This document shows positions 28,072-36,836 of a DNA stretch of 64,000 nucleotides, piece after piece. Source of the DNA: Tsuneonella deserti (lineage in GTDB: Bacteria; Pseudomonadota; Alphaproteobacteria; Sphingomonadales; Sphingomonadaceae); the NCBI RefSeq assembly GCF_014644315.1, contig NZ_BMKL01000001.1, positions 1,809,001 to 1,873,000 of the forward strand. Direction: 5' to 3'. The notes below the pieces were generated by a model that worked only from the letters and a program-made list of their open reading frames with translations, had not been told where the DNA came from and ran no database searches. Position numbers and translations under genes: made by a program. Position 1 is the stretch's first letter. Every line of letters starts with the position of its first letter.

Positions 28072-29540
28072 GCTTCGCTTCCCATCATTGCCGCAGCGGC
28101 CTCGCGGGCAACGCTGACGTCGTCGAACGGCAGTACGCGCATCTCATCTCCCGAGCCGATGATCTGGCCCTGTTCGTGTCCCTTGCCTGCGACCAGCACG
28201 ATGTCTCCCGCCCGCGCCATCGCCACTGCCGCGGCGATCGCCGCACGGCGGTCGCCAATCTCCTGCGCGCCGGGGGCGCCTTCCAGCACCTGGAGTCGGA
28301 TCGCCGCGGGATCCTCCCCGCGCGGATTGTCGTCGGTGACGATCACCACGTCAGCCTGTTCCGCGGCCACGCGACCCATCTCGGCGCGCTTGCCCTGGTC
28401 GCGGTCGCCGCCGGCACCGAACACCACGACAAGCCGTCCCTCGACATGGGGACGAAGCGCGGCGATCGCCGCTTCGAGAGCGTCCGGCGTGTGCGCGTAA
28501 TCGACATATACGGGCGCGCCGGCCCGGTTCAGAGCAGCGCGCTCGAGCCGTCCTCGCACCGGCTGGAGCCGCGTGAGACTATCGAACGTTTGCGCCGGAT
28601 CGCCGCCGGTTGCGATCACCAACCCCGCGGCAACGAGCGCGTTGGATGCCTGGTACGCGCCGATCAGCGGCAGCGCGACCTTGCGCCTCATTCCACCATG
28701 TTCGATCTCGAGCATCTGACCGAGAGTCCCGGGAATGCGGGCGACGAGGCGGATATCCTCCCCCTCGTCGCCCACGGAGAGCACGCGCAACCCCCTCTTT
28801 CGCGCATGCTCTTCGGCGCGGGCGGCCCATCCTTCGCCTCCGCGCCAGATCACGGCCGTGCCGTCCGCGGCTACTACTTCGTCGAATAGCCGCATCTTGG
28901 CCGCAAAATATTCTTCCATGTCGGCATGATAATCGAGGTGATCGCGCGACAGATTGGTGAACGCGCCCGCGCTCACCCGCAGGCCTTCGTTTCGGAACTG
29001 GCTGAGGCCATGGCTGGACGCCTCGAACGCGACATGGGTCACGCCCTCGCGGGCGAGGCCGCTCATGTTGGCAAGGAAGGTGACTATGTCCGGCGTGGTC
29101 AGGCCGGTGGAGACGCTCTCGTCAGGGGTGGTGACGCCCAGCGTCCCGATCGACGCGGCGCTGATCCCGGCCATCCGCCAGAGCTGGCGGGTCATCTCGA
29201 CCGTCGAGGTCTTCCCGTTGGTGCCAGTGACTGCCACGATCGTTTCGGGCACCGGAGTGAAGAACTGCGAAGCCAGCCGCGCGAAAGCCCGTCGAGGCTG
29301 CGGGTCGGCGATGTGCCAGGCCCCATCCACTTTCGCCTCGGGCCTCGCCACGACGGCGATCGCGCCGGCTTCGATGGCGGCGGGAATGAAATCCTCGCCG
29401 TTGACCTGGCCGCCCTGGAAGGCGCCGAACACCGTGCCGGGCGCCACCTTGCGGTGGTCGATCGCAAAACCGGTGACCGTGCTGTCTGCTGCCGCGCCGG
29501 CGTCGAGGCCCGCTTCGCCGGCAATCCGGCCGAGCTTCAT
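28068..29540 (-). CDS. murE: UDP-MurNAc-tripeptide synthetase, meso-diaminopimelate-adding
   Basis: A 490-residue Mur ligase. The ATP loop is VTGTNGKT (104-111). FEASSHGLSQFR and FTNLSRDHLDYHADMEEYF are central. VYVDYAHTPDALEAAI is followed by DNPR at 404-407, the motif that binds meso-diaminopimelate, so the peptidoglycan should be of the Gram-negative mDAP type. Both ends overlap neighbours by four bases (ATGA with ftsI, GTGA with murF). Confidence 0.97.
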   Translation of the reverse strand: MKLGRIAGEAGLDAGAAADSTVTGFAIDHRKVAPGTVFGAFQGGQVNGEDFIPAAIEAGAIAVVARPEAKVDGAWHIADPQPRRAFARLASQFFTPVPETIVAVTGTNGKTSTVEMTRQLWRMAGISAASIGTLGVTTPDESVSTGLTTPDIVTFLANMSGLAREGVTHVAFEASSHGLSQFRNEGLRVSAGAFTNLSRDHLDYHADMEEYFAAKMRLFDEVVAADGTAVIWRGGEGWAARAEEHARKRGLRVLSVGDEGEDIRLVARIPGTLGQMLEIEHGGMRRKVALPLIGAYQASNALVAAGLVIATGGDPAQTFDSLTRLQPVRGRLERAALNRAGAPVYVDYAHTPDALEAAIAALRPHVEGRLVVVFGAGGDRDQGKRAEMGRVAAEQADVVIVTDDNPRGEDPAAIRLQVLEGAPGAQEIGDRRAAIAAAVAMARAGDIVLVAGKGHEQGQIIGSGDEMRVLPFDDVSVAREAAAAMMGSEA

Positions 29541-31258
29541 TCGCTGGTTCCCTTGGGAACAAGCGGCGCAAGGTCGGTCAGGTCGACGTCACGGCTGGCG
29601 TCGGGCGGAACGCCCAGGATGGGGCCGATCCGGGGGACCAGGCGGCCGACGATCGGCGCCGCGTTCCACGCAGCGGTGCGCTGGAAGCTCGATGCCACCG
29701 TGCCCTGAGGCTCGTCCAGCATGGCGATGACGACGTAGCGCGGCCGGTCCATCGGGAAAGCGGCGGCGAATGTCGCGACCAGCGCGTTCTTCTTGTATCC
29801 ACCAGCGACGGGCTTTTCGGCCGATCCCGTTTTCCCGCCGATGCGGAAGCCCGGGGCATCCGCTTTCCGGCCAGTGCCGTAGACGACGATCATCCGCAGC
29901 AACTGGTTCAAACGTGCCGAGGTGCTCGCCTTGAACACCCGCCGGCCCGCGGGCACCTGGCCCTTTTCGAGCTTGCGCAGAGTGGCGGGGCGCCAGACAC
30001 CGCCGTTGACCATCGCCGCGTAGGCCGAGGCGAGATGCAGCGGGGTGACCGCGATGCCGTGTCCATAGCCGACAGTCATCCCGCGCAGCAGCGGCCATTC
30101 GCCGCTCGCCCAGATCGGGAATCCCTTGGCGGGCAATTCGATGAAGGGGCGCTTGTTCATGCCGAGGTCGGCCATCGTTTTCTTCAGCCGGTTCGCGCCC
30201 AGGTCCTGTACGACGTGAGCGGTCACGACGTTGGACGAGTGGATCAGCATCTCGGGCACGTTGAGCGATGCGCCGAGATCGTGGCTGTCCTTGATCGTGA
30301 AGCCGCCGATCGGGAAAGGCCGGGCCGAATACCGGCGACTTAGATCGGTGACTGTGCCCGCATCGATCGCGGCGGCCACGGTCAGCGGCTTGAACGTGGA
30401 ACCCAGCTCGTACACCTGGTTGGTGACGCGGTTGAACATGTTCGCGGCGCCCGCAGCGTCGATCTGGTTGGGATCGAACTCGGGAAGCGAGGCGAGCGCC
30501 AGAACCTCGCCGGTGTCCACGTCGAGCACGATGCCGGCAGAGCCAAGCGCATTGGTCGCGCGCATCCCGCGGGTCAGCTCGTCTTCCAGCGCTCCCTGCA
30601 CGCGGACGTCGATCGACAGGGGCACAGCCTTGGCGCGGGTGGCGGGATCGCGCAGCTGATCGTCGAGTACGGCCTCCATCCCGACGCGGCCATGCCCGTC
30701 GGCGGCCACGTAACCGAGAACGTGCGCGGCCATCGAGCCCTGCGGATAATGGCGGTCGGTTTCCTGCGGCAGTTCGAGCGCCAGTTCGCCGATCGCCTGC
30801 ACCCGGTTCGCTTCCTCGGGCAGGACGCGCCGGCGCAGATAGCCGCCCTTTCCTTTCGCCAGGCGTTCGGCCATCTCGAATTCATCAATGTCCGGGAAAA
30901 TCGCCTTGAGTTCGAGCGCGACTTCCTTGGGCGATTTGACCAGCGCGCTGCCGTCGCCCAGGGCCTCCGGATTGTACCACAGGGCAAAGGCAGGGAAGGC
31001 GCGGGCCAGTGGCTGCCCGTTGCGGTCCGTGATTTCGCCGCGCGGAGGAAGAAGCGCTTCATAGAAGGAGGTGGCGGTATGGGTCGCGTCGGTCAGGCCG
31101 AGGAACGCTATCCGCACTACCGCCGCCAGCGCGAGGGCCGCGAACAGCGCAGCGACCAGAAGCACGCGCAGCCGGGCGACCGTCAGCGAGCGTTGGCGTA
31201 CCGTGACGAGCTGGACCCGGCCGGAGTAGATCGCGGTGCTGACGGTCAGCGCATTCAT
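29537..31258 (-). CDS. ftsI: Septal transpeptidase FtsI (PBP3)
   Basis: A 573-residue class B penicillin-binding protein that cross-links septal peptidoglycan with FtsW. A cytoplasmic N-terminus of about 30 residues and one membrane span (30-52) lead into the pedestal domain (PPRGEITDRNGQPLAR). The transpeptidase active site shows STFK with the nucleophile S287, SSN at 341-343 and KTG at 476-478. It overlaps ftsL and murE by ATGA. Confidence 0.96.
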   Translation of the reverse strand: MNALTVSTAIYSGRVQLVTVRQRSLTVARLRVLLVAALFAALALAAVVRIAFLGLTDATHTATSFYEALLPPRGEITDRNGQPLARAFPAFALWYNPEALGDGSALVKSPKEVALELKAIFPDIDEFEMAERLAKGKGGYLRRRVLPEEANRVQAIGELALELPQETDRHYPQGSMAAHVLGYVAADGHGRVGMEAVLDDQLRDPATRAKAVPLSIDVRVQGALEDELTRGMRATNALGSAGIVLDVDTGEVLALASLPEFDPNQIDAAGAANMFNRVTNQVYELGSTFKPLTVAAAIDAGTVTDLSRRYSARPFPIGGFTIKDSHDLGASLNVPEMLIHSSNVVTAHVVQDLGANRLKKTMADLGMNKRPFIELPAKGFPIWASGEWPLLRGMTVGYGHGIAVTPLHLASAYAAMVNGGVWRPATLRKLEKGQVPAGRRVFKASTSARLNQLLRMIVVYGTGRKADAPGFRIGGKTGSAEKPVAGGYKKNALVATFAAAFPMDRPRYVVIAMLDEPQGTVASSFQRTAAWNAAPIVGRLVPRIGPILGVPPDASRDVDLTDLAPLVPKGTSE

Positions 31259-31749
31259 GGATGCGCCTCGGCCAGGAAATCGCCCCCATTGGCGAGCTTT
31301 TCGGCCAGGCCCTGCTCATCGGTCGGATGCTGGACCGGCTTGCCGGTCAACGGTGAGACCATCGCCGGCAGCTTCATTTCGCGCTGATCGTCCTCGGCGC
31401 GCGCGACCCGGATCGGGGACGGCGCATTGATCGCGCGCGGCTCTCCGAGCGCGGCGAGCTGGCGCTCGCCTTCGAGGTACTGGTCCGCGCCCGGAGCCTG
31501 GTAGCCGAAATCGACTGCGTTCCATTGGGCCAGTTGCTGCTGGCTCGCGCGTGTCTCGAACTCGGTCTCGAGCAGGACCTTTTCCCGCTGCAGCGAAACG
31601 ATCTTGCGCTCGGCAAGACGGACTTCGCTGCGGACGGAATTGACCTTGAACGTCAGCGCCACGAACAGCGCGCTGCACAGCGCCAGTGTCACTACCCAGC
31701 CGAGCTGGCGGAGGCGGCTGCCCAAAAGGTTGGAGCGCAGGGCGTTCAT
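31255..31749 (-). CDS. ftsL: FtsL-like division protein
   Basis: A 164-residue bitopic protein: a short cytoplasmic N-terminus, one membrane span ([19 protein letters not shown], about 17-35), then a periplasmic coiled coil with heptad-like spacing ([20 protein letters not shown]). A C-terminal tail of ~85 residues is less conserved and longer than E. coli FtsL. Similarity alone is weak; the call rests on topology and on its place between rsmH and ftsI, with ATGA overlaps on both sides. Confidence 0.85.
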   Translation of the reverse strand: MNALRSNLLGSRLRQLGWVVTLALCSALFVALTFKVNSVRSEVRLAERKIVSLQREKVLLETEFETRASQQQLAQWNAVDFGYQAPGADQYLEGERQLAALGEPRAINAPSPIRVARAEDDQREMKLPAMVSPLTGKPVQHPTDEQGLAEKLANGGDFLAEAHP

Positions 31750-32699
31750 GCCGCGATCCTCGCCGGAGCCGCCGTGCGAACGGCGTGGCGGAGCGTGGCC
31801 GAGCGCGCCCGGGGGTTACGCGAAACCTCCGCTTCGGACGCGCGGACGGCCCGGGATACGCGGTTGAACACTTCCGGCATCACACTTGCTTGTGGCAAAT
31901 GACGCGAGCCGCCGCTGACACTGGACGCATCGCGCAGGAACCGTTTGACGATGCGGTCCTCAAGGCTGTGGAAGGTGACCACGGCGAGCCGCCCGCCCTC
32001 GCCGAGCAGGGTTTCGGCGGCGCGCAGCCCTTCCTCCAGCTCATTGAGCTCTGCATTCACGTGGATACGCACGGCCTGGAAGCTGCGGGTCGCCGGGTCT
32101 TTGGGGGCGCCCGGTCGATAGCCAAGCGCCTTGCGCACGACGCGCGCCAGATCGCCGGTGGTGGATAGCGGGCGGGCAGCGACGATGGCACGGGCGACGC
32201 GGCGGCTCTGGCGCTCCTCGCCGTAGGTGTAGAGCACGTCGGCGATTTCGCCCTCGTCGGCAGAATTGAGAAAGTCTGCCGCGCTGGGCCCGGACTGGCT
32301 CATGCGCATGTCGAGCGGACCTTCGGCCGAGAACGCAAACCCGCGCTCCGCCTGGTCGAGCTGCATCGAAGACACGCCGATATCCATCACGATCCCGTCC
32401 ACCCGCACGAGTCCCGATTCGGCGAGTGCGTTAACCATTTCGGAGAACCGGCGGGCATGGAGAACCAGCCGCGGCGGGTTTTCCGCAGTTTCGGGCCATT
32501 TCTCTCCCGCCGCGATCGCATCGGGATCGCGGTCGAAAGCATGAACGGTCGCTCCGGCATCGAGCAGCGCGCGCGAGTATCCGCCTGCACCGAACGTCGC
32601 ATCGACGATCACCTCGCCCGGCCGGGGCTGCAACGCGGCGATGACTTCGTCCAGCAGGACAGGGATGTGCTGCGCATCGGTCGGAGGCATGGCGCTCAT
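31746..32699 (-). CDS. rsmH: 16S rRNA (cytosine-1402-N4) methyltransferase
   Basis: A 317-residue S-adenosylmethionine enzyme (formerly MraW) that N4-methylates C1402 in the ribosomal P site. Motifs include [20 protein letters not shown], the SAM loop [37 protein letters not shown] and the conserved end [19 protein letters not shown]. It occupies the second place of the dcw cluster and overlaps mraZ and ftsL by ATGA. Confidence 0.97.
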   Translation of the reverse strand: MSAMPPTDAQHIPVLLDEVIAALQPRPGEVIVDATFGAGGYSRALLDAGATVHAFDRDPDAIAAGEKWPETAENPPRLVLHARRFSEMVNALAESGLVRVDGIVMDIGVSSMQLDQAERGFAFSAEGPLDMRMSQSGPSAADFLNSADEGEIADVLYTYGEERQSRRVARAIVAARPLSTTGDLARVVRKALGYRPGAPKDPATRSFQAVRIHVNAELNELEEGLRAAETLLGEGGRLAVVTFHSLEDRIVKRFLRDASSVSGGSRHLPQASVMPEVFNRVSRAVRASEAEVSRNPRARSATLRHAVRTAAPARIAA

Positions 32700-33175
32700 T
32701 TCGCCTTCCCTTCGGCGAGAAACTGCGCGCAGGCCGCCTTGGCGGCAGCCCAGTTGTCGTCCATCTGCATCAGTTCGGCAGGGTTCCAGATGGTGAAGGA
32801 GCGGCCGCCGCCCTGGAAGAACATCGCGCTGTCGATGTTTCCCAGCATGCGCAGGTGATCCGGCAGAACGAAGCGGCCCGAATCATCGAACGGGACGCGG
32901 GCGAAGCCGAACAGCTGGGCGGCGCGCGTATCGCGGTCGAAATCGGGGCCGGCGCGATCTTCCTCGCGATCGAGCTGCGCATCGAGCTCGGTCATGCGCG
33001 ACAGGCCGAAGCCGACCAGGCAGGTAAAACGGGGGTGCTTGTCCAGGCAGAGGACGCGCCCGTCGCTCGATTCCTTTACGGCGCTGCGGAACAGCGGGGG
33101 CAGCACGAACCGGCCCTTGTCGCCGGCGGGCGAAAAGGCCTGTCCGGAAAAGCCGCCGAATAGCGCCGCTGCCAC
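32696..33175 (-). CDS. mraZ: Transcriptional regulator MraZ
   Basis: A 159-residue protein with two SpoVT/AbrB-like swapped-hairpin domains ([15 protein letters not shown] near 19-33, and [16 protein letters not shown] near 97-112). It is a ring-forming DNA-binding repressor of the dcw promoter. A GTG start is used, with GGGGAGGGGG just upstream. It heads the cluster, and its own upstream region holds GGGA-type repeats at 10-11-base spacing, the expected form of its operator. It is slightly longer than E. coli MraZ (152). Confidence 0.94.
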   Translation of the reverse strand: MAAALFGGFSGQAFSPAGDKGRFVLPPLFRSAVKESSDGRVLCLDKHPRFTCLVGFGLSRMTELDAQLDREEDRAGPDFDRDTRAAQLFGFARVPFDDSGRFVLPDHLRMLGNIDSAMFFQGGGRSFTIWNPAELMQMDDNWAAAKAACAQFLAEGKAK

Positions 33176-33346
33176 GTGTCCCCCTCCCCATTCTCGGCCT
33201 CAGCCGGGTCCTTCAAGGACCGCCCCGCGGACACAGCTTTCCCGCCTCCGGCAGCGCTTGCGCGCCGTCGGCTCGCATCACCCGATGCGCGGCCTGGAAC
33301 GGTATGTCCGATGGGCACTGGTATTAACTTTCTTCCCCTTGCGATG

Positions 33347-33386
33347 GAAGGGAAAAAAGCGGGAAATCACGGGATTGTGCGGTTAA
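33347..33386. promoter_or_regulatory. Candidate MraZ operator (phased GGGA repeats)
   Basis: GGGA occurs at 33350, 33361 and 33371, with GGTT at 33381, giving steps of 11, 10 and 10 bases. In the last three the core reads CGGG or CGGT after a purine/pyrimidine-variable base. MraZ of other bacteria binds three or four short G-rich repeats at about 10-base spacing upstream of its own gene, which matches both form and place. Binding by this MraZ is inference. Confidence 0.55.
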
Positions 33387-33390
33387 CCAT
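33383..33390 (+). promoter_or_regulatory. Candidate CtrA half-site TTAACCAT
   Basis: An exact TTAACCAT, a form of the CtrA recognition motif reported in alphaproteobacteria, overlaps the edge of the proposed MraZ repeats. The full TTAA-N7-TTAA form is not present, so this is a weak but position-appropriate call. Confidence 0.35.
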
Positions 33391-33398
33391 TGTATTTC

Positions 33399-33407
33399 TG
33401 TGGATAG
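33399..33407 (-). promoter_or_regulatory. Near-consensus DnaA box
   Basis: TGTGGATAG on the plus strand reads CTATCCACA on the minus strand, one mismatch from TTATCCACA. It lies just upstream of the TTAACCAT motif in the mraZ control region. The exact box upstream of ftsZ gives it some support. Confidence 0.35.
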
Positions 33408-33522
33408 GACGCATGCGAATGGCTTCCAACCATCGAATCCGCTCAAAAGAAAGCCTCACATTTTCAGTATTTTACAAAGGGGAACAGGCCAAAGAGACGG
33501 CCGGCCCGCGTTTTCCCGCGAT

Positions 33523-34269
33523 CTAACGGACAAAGGCCTCGAGCATGAGCGCCTCTAGCGCGGCCTTGCCCGGGCCGACCTGCCGATCGGCTTCGAGCAG
33601 GGCGGCATCAGCAACTACAACCGCGCTCCCTTTGCCGATCCCGCATTGGGCAACCAGGCCGCCGGACTCGATCGCGCACTGCGCGCTGTCACCCTCGCTT
33701 CCGACGGTACGAAGACGGCCCGACATACGCTCGGGAAGGGAGGCCGAGTGGTATGCCACCAGTCTCTCGCCGTCGGCCTGATCCTCATCGAAGGTCAGCT
33801 CCAGGCCCCAGCGCCGCAGGATCGGCGAAAGAAGGATCACATCCTGCGGCCGCCGGCGGTCCCCGATCGCAAACCAGGAATGTTCGGTCAGCAACGGATC
33901 CGCGAACAGCAGCACCCGGCCGCCGCCCCGCACCCAATCATCGAGTGCGACATTCTCCTGCGGTGCAAGCGGGCGAGGCTGCGCCATGACGAGGGAATCG
34001 AGCTTTGCCAGTTCCCCGCTGTCGAGCGTATCGAGCAAGACCAGCCGGTGCTCGCTTTCGAGGGCTTCACGCACCCAGTGCCGCGTTCCTCCATCACCTA
34101 GCGCTTCGCCCACCGATGCGCTCTCTTTCCAGTAGATCGGGAGGGAGGTGAACAGGCCAAGCGCGGGCTTCGCATGCCCTTCGCGCGGCCACGCCCATGT
34201 CGCCAGCGCCAAGGCGATCAGCACTGCCAGGCCAAGAGTGGCGGCGATGCCGCTCTTACTGGCTCGCAT
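33523..34269 (-). CDS. GldG-like / DUF4350-type membrane-anchored protein
   Basis: A 248-residue protein with one N-terminal membrane span (IAATLGLAVLIALALATWAW). The extracytoplasmic domain resembles the auxiliary domain found beside gliding-type ABC transporters (LFTSLPIYWKE, LDTLDSGELAKLDSLVMAQP, then VRGGGRVLLFADPLLTEHSW). It keeps the sugar-transport-like core but no ATPase, so on its own it is probably a binding or structural component. The ATG at 34269 overlaps the upstream small gene by 14 bases. It ends upstream of the mraZ promoter region, so it is not part of the dcw transcript. Substrate unknown. Confidence 0.7.
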   Translation of the reverse strand: MRASKSGIAATLGLAVLIALALATWAWPREGHAKPALGLFTSLPIYWKESASVGEALGDGGTRHWVREALESEHRLVLLDTLDSGELAKLDSLVMAQPRPLAPQENVALDDWVRGGGRVLLFADPLLTEHSWFAIGDRRRPQDVILLSPILRRWGLELTFDEDQADGERLVAYHSASLPERMSGRLRTVGSEGDSAQCAIESGGLVAQCGIGKGSAVVVADAALLEADRQVGPGKAALEALMLEAFVR

Positions 34270-34585
34270 CGGGTTCGGCGGGCGGGTTCTGCCGGCGCGC
34301 AGTCGGAGTGGCCGGAGCGGCAGGGAGATCCGGCACCACCCCCGCGTCAGCCAGGGGATCGATGGCCGGCGCTTCGGGTTCCGGGGCGACGGTGGCGGCG
34401 GCCTCCGGAACCGTGGCGTCCGCCGATTGCTTCGCACGGTCCTCGATCACGTTGGCGAGCCCGACAATCAGCAAGATGCCAAGCAGCAGTGAGCCGCCGA
34501 CCTGGAGCCGTTGCAATGACTGTGCTCGGATACCGCCGAGGGACGAAACGTCAACGATATCCGCAGAGGAGGTATGGCGACCCAT
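34256..34585 (-). CDS. Small single-span membrane protein, unknown
   Basis: A 109-residue protein: about 25 cytoplasmic residues, one hydrophobic span (LQVGGSLLLGILLIVGLANV), then an Ala/Pro/Glu-rich disordered tail with no recognisable fold. Its stop overlaps the next gene by 14 bases, so the two are almost certainly co-expressed. In GldG-like loci the partner is often a multi-span permease; this protein is too small for that. It may be a divergent membrane partner, but this is inference from linkage. Confidence 0.65.
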   Translation of the reverse strand: MGRHTSSADIVDVSSLGGIRAQSLQRLQVGGSLLLGILLIVGLANVIEDRAKQSADATVPEAAATVAPEPEAPAIDPLADAGVVPDLPAAPATPTARRQNPPAEPDASQ

Positions 34586-34597
34586 GAAGCCAAGCTA

Positions 34598-34629
34598 GTC
34601 CCTGCATTTCCTCAGTCAATGCACGGGAC
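34598..34629 (-). terminator. Imperfect hairpin after cysK
   Basis: GTCCCGTGCATT on the minus strand pairs with AATGCAGGGAC across a nine-base loop, with one bulged base. It starts at the cysK stop codon. No T-run follows, so it may act as a weak terminator, an mRNA-stabilising stem or neither. Confidence 0.35.
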
Positions 34630-35642
34630 TATTCCGGCCTGAGCCACTCGAACACCGGCAGGCTCTTCGAGCGGAGCCACTCGCCGCTATAGAGCGTTGA
34701 AAGATAACGGAAGCCCGTATCGCACAAGATCGTCACCACGCGGGCTTCGCTGCCCCGTTCGCGGGCGAGCTGCTTGCCGAGCATGATGGCCCCCGCCACG
34801 TTGATTCCCGAAGACAGTCCAAGGCACAGCCCCTCCTCGCGCAGCAGGCGGGCCACCCACTCGAGGCCCTCCTCATCCGACACCCGGAACTGGGTATCGA
34901 CCGGGGCGCCTTCGAGGTTGCCGGTGATCCGCCCCTGGCCGATCCCTTCGGCCACCGAGCTGCCTTCGGCCTTGAGCTCGCCCGTGGCGTAGTGGCTGTA
35001 GAGCGCCGCCCCGTGTGGGTCCGTCAAAGCGACCACGATTTGCGGATCGTGCTCCTTCAACCCCATGCCGACGCCGGCCAGCGTTCCGCCCGTGCCCACG
35101 GCGCAGGTGAAGCCGTCGATCCGGCCATCGAGCTGCGCCCAGATCTCCTCGGCAGTGGTCTCGATGTGGCCTTTGCGGTTGGCGGTGTTGTCGAACTGGT
35201 TGGCCCAGATCGCGCCGGGCGTTTCCTCCGCCAGCCGGCGGCTGGTGTGGACGAAGTGATTACCGTCCGAATACTTGGTCGGCGGGACCAGGACGAGCTC
35301 GGCGCCGAGCGCGCGGAGGGTATCCATCTTCTCCGCGCTCTGATTGTCCGGCATGACGATGATCGTGCGATAGCCGAGCGCATTGCCCACCAGGGCCAGG
35401 CCAATCCCCGTATTGCCTGCCGTTCCTTCGACGATCGTGCCGCCAGGCTGGAGATCGCCCCGCTCCTCGGCATCGCGGACGATGGCCAGCGCCGCGCGGT
35501 CCTTCACGCTGCCGCCGGGGTTGAGGAACTCGCACTTGCCCCATATTTCGCATCCCGCTTCGGCGCTGGGGCCCTCGAGACGAACGAGGGGAGTATTGCC
35601 GATGAGGTCGAGCGTGTTCTTGCGCGCGGAAGATGAAGTCAT
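34629..35642 (-). CDS. cysK: Cysteine synthase A (O-acetylserine sulfhydrylase)
   Basis: A 337-residue PLP enzyme that forms cysteine from O-acetylserine and sulfide. The PLP lysine is K47 in NPGGSVKDRAA. TAGNTGIGLALVG is the asparagine loop that binds substrate, and AVGTGGTLAGVGMGL the phosphate loop. It accepts the sulfide made by cysI upstream in the window. The family also includes cystathionine beta-synthase-like enzymes, but length and motifs favour CysK. It is transcribed away from the ferredoxin, with 91 bases between. Confidence 0.9.
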   Translation of the reverse strand: MTSSSARKNTLDLIGNTPLVRLEGPSAEAGCEIWGKCEFLNPGGSVKDRAALAIVRDAEERGDLQPGGTIVEGTAGNTGIGLALVGNALGYRTIIVMPDNQSAEKMDTLRALGAELVLVPPTKYSDGNHFVHTSRRLAEETPGAIWANQFDNTANRKGHIETTAEEIWAQLDGRIDGFTCAVGTGGTLAGVGMGLKEHDPQIVVALTDPHGAALYSHYATGELKAEGSSVAEGIGQGRITGNLEGAPVDTQFRVSDEEGLEWVARLLREEGLCLGLSSGINVAGAIMLGKQLARERGSEARVVTILCDTGFRYLSTLYSGEWLRSKSLPVFEWLRPE

Positions 35643-35733
35643 GCTACCGAGCTAGGCAGCGCCCGCACCCGCGGCAACGCAGTTCCGTTTGGGGGCCGGC
35701 TATCCAGTCTTGCCCCGCGCCGCTACGGCAAGG

Positions 35734-36051
35734 TCAGTCTTCCTGCGCGATGGTGACCTTGAGCCCGTCGAGATCGGCCGTGAAAGGCACCTGGCAGCCA
35801 AGGCGCGAGTTTTCGTTCCGGTGATCGCTCGATTCGAGCAGGTCGTCCTCGTCCTCGCTCATCGGCGGAAGGCGATCCTTGAACGCGGGATCGACGTGGA
35901 CATGACAGGTTGCGCACGAGCAGCAGCCGCCGCACAGCGCCAGCAGCTCGTCGAACCCGTTGTCCCGGATGGCTTCCATCACGGTCAGGCCATCGGCCAC
36001 GTCCACGGTGGACTCTTCTCCGGCGCGGTTGACGACGATCAGCTTGGGCAT
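35734..36051 (-). CDS. 2Fe-2S ferredoxin, adrenodoxin type
   Basis: A 105-residue electron carrier. Cluster ligands are C40, C46, C49 and C86 in the C-x5-C-x2-C pattern (CGGCCSCATCHVHVDP) and SRLGCQV, with two extra cysteines at 43 and 44. This type works with P450 systems, iron-sulfur assembly and other reductases. No P450 or isc gene is adjacent. The ATG at 36051 (MPKLIVVN) gives the family N-terminus; an earlier frame at 36219 overlaps the divergent glycosylase and is rejected. Confidence 0.93.
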   Translation of the reverse strand: MPKLIVVNRAGEESTVDVADGLTVMEAIRDNGFDELLALCGGCCSCATCHVHVDPAFKDRLPPMSEDEDDLLESSDHRNENSRLGCQVPFTADLDGLKVTIAQED

Positions 36052-36154
36052 GTGCTGGGATCCCGGAATAGACGTTGGGCTGCCCCCTGTCGGAGGTCCG
36101 GCGGGGCTGCTAAGGGCTGGCCGCGATTTTGGCAAGGTGAGAGCAGCACGCGCA

Positions 36155-36772
36155 ATGGGCTTGAGCGCCGAACAGATCCGCGACGGCCTCGATGCGCTGG
36201 CCAACCGGGAGCCCGGCATGGCTCGGGCGCTGGAAGCCGCCGGTTATCCCGAACCCAGGATTCGCGAGCGCGGGTATGCGACCCTCCTGCGCGCGATTGT
36301 CGGGCAGCAGGTCTCCGTCGCCGCCGCCGCCAGCGTGTGGAACAAGCTGGAGGCCGAGGTGGGCGCGGGAATTCCCGCATCCGAACTGCTGGCGCGGGAT
36401 TTCGATACCCTGCGCGCCTGCGGGCTGTCGCGCCAGAAGCAGGGCTATGTGCGATCGCTGTGCGAGCTGGTCGAGGCGGGCGCGCTCGACTTCACCGCCC
36501 TCCCCGCGGACGACGAAGAGGCGATCGCACTCCTGACCCGGATCAAGGGGATCGGCAGGTGGACCGCGGAAATCTACCTGCTGTTCGCGGAGGGGCGCCC
36601 CGACATCTGGCCGGCCGGCGACCTCGCCGTCCAGGCGGGACTGGCACGCATCCTGGCGCTGGATGCCCGCCCGGGCGAAAAGGAGACCCGCGCCCTCGCC
36701 GAGCCGTGGCGGCCCCATCGCGGCGCTGCGGCGATCTTCACCTGGCACTGCTACAACAACCCGGCCCTGTAG
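36155..36772 (+). CDS. DNA-3-methyladenine glycosylase II (AlkA family)
   Basis: A 205-residue base-excision repair enzyme of the HhH-GPD superfamily. The helix-hairpin-helix reads LTRIKGIGRWTAEIYLLF (about 128-144), followed by the catalytic Asp in PAGDLAVQAG (D156). YATLLRAIVGQQVSVAAAAS is the conserved N-terminal helix pair. It removes alkylated purines; the narrow substrate range cannot be read from sequence. The ATG at 36155 is preferred but has only a distant AAGG; a GTG at 36137 is possible. It is divergent from the ferredoxin. Confidence 0.9.
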   Translation: MGLSAEQIRDGLDALANREPGMARALEAAGYPEPRIRERGYATLLRAIVGQQVSVAAAASVWNKLEAEVGAGIPASELLARDFDTLRACGLSRQKQGYVRSLCELVEAGALDFTALPADDEEAIALLTRIKGIGRWTAEIYLLFAEGRPDIWPAGDLAVQAGLARILALDARPGEKETRALAEPWRPHRGAAAIFTWHCYNNPAL

Positions 36773-36836
36773 TCGCTTGCGCTCAGCCGCCTGGTGTATT
36801 AGTTATACAGGACAGTCATTCGGAGGGGGAATTCAC

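Larger units (their letters stand above)
33176..33522 (-). promoter_or_regulatory. mraZ/dcw promoter region
   Basis: This 347-base gene-free region precedes mraZ. The 150 bases nearest the gene are GC-rich with no clear structure. Further upstream (about 33325-33480) the DNA becomes AT-richer and holds GGGA-type repeats, a TTAACCAT motif and a DnaA-like box, each listed separately. No convincing -35/-10 pair could be fixed, but the local AT-rich shift marks the promoter. Confidence 0.55.

Noticed and set aside
25753..28500. A 915-codon plus-strand open frame opposite mraY, murF and murE
   Set aside because: It runs antisense through three Mur genes with full motif support and shows no domain or ribosome site.
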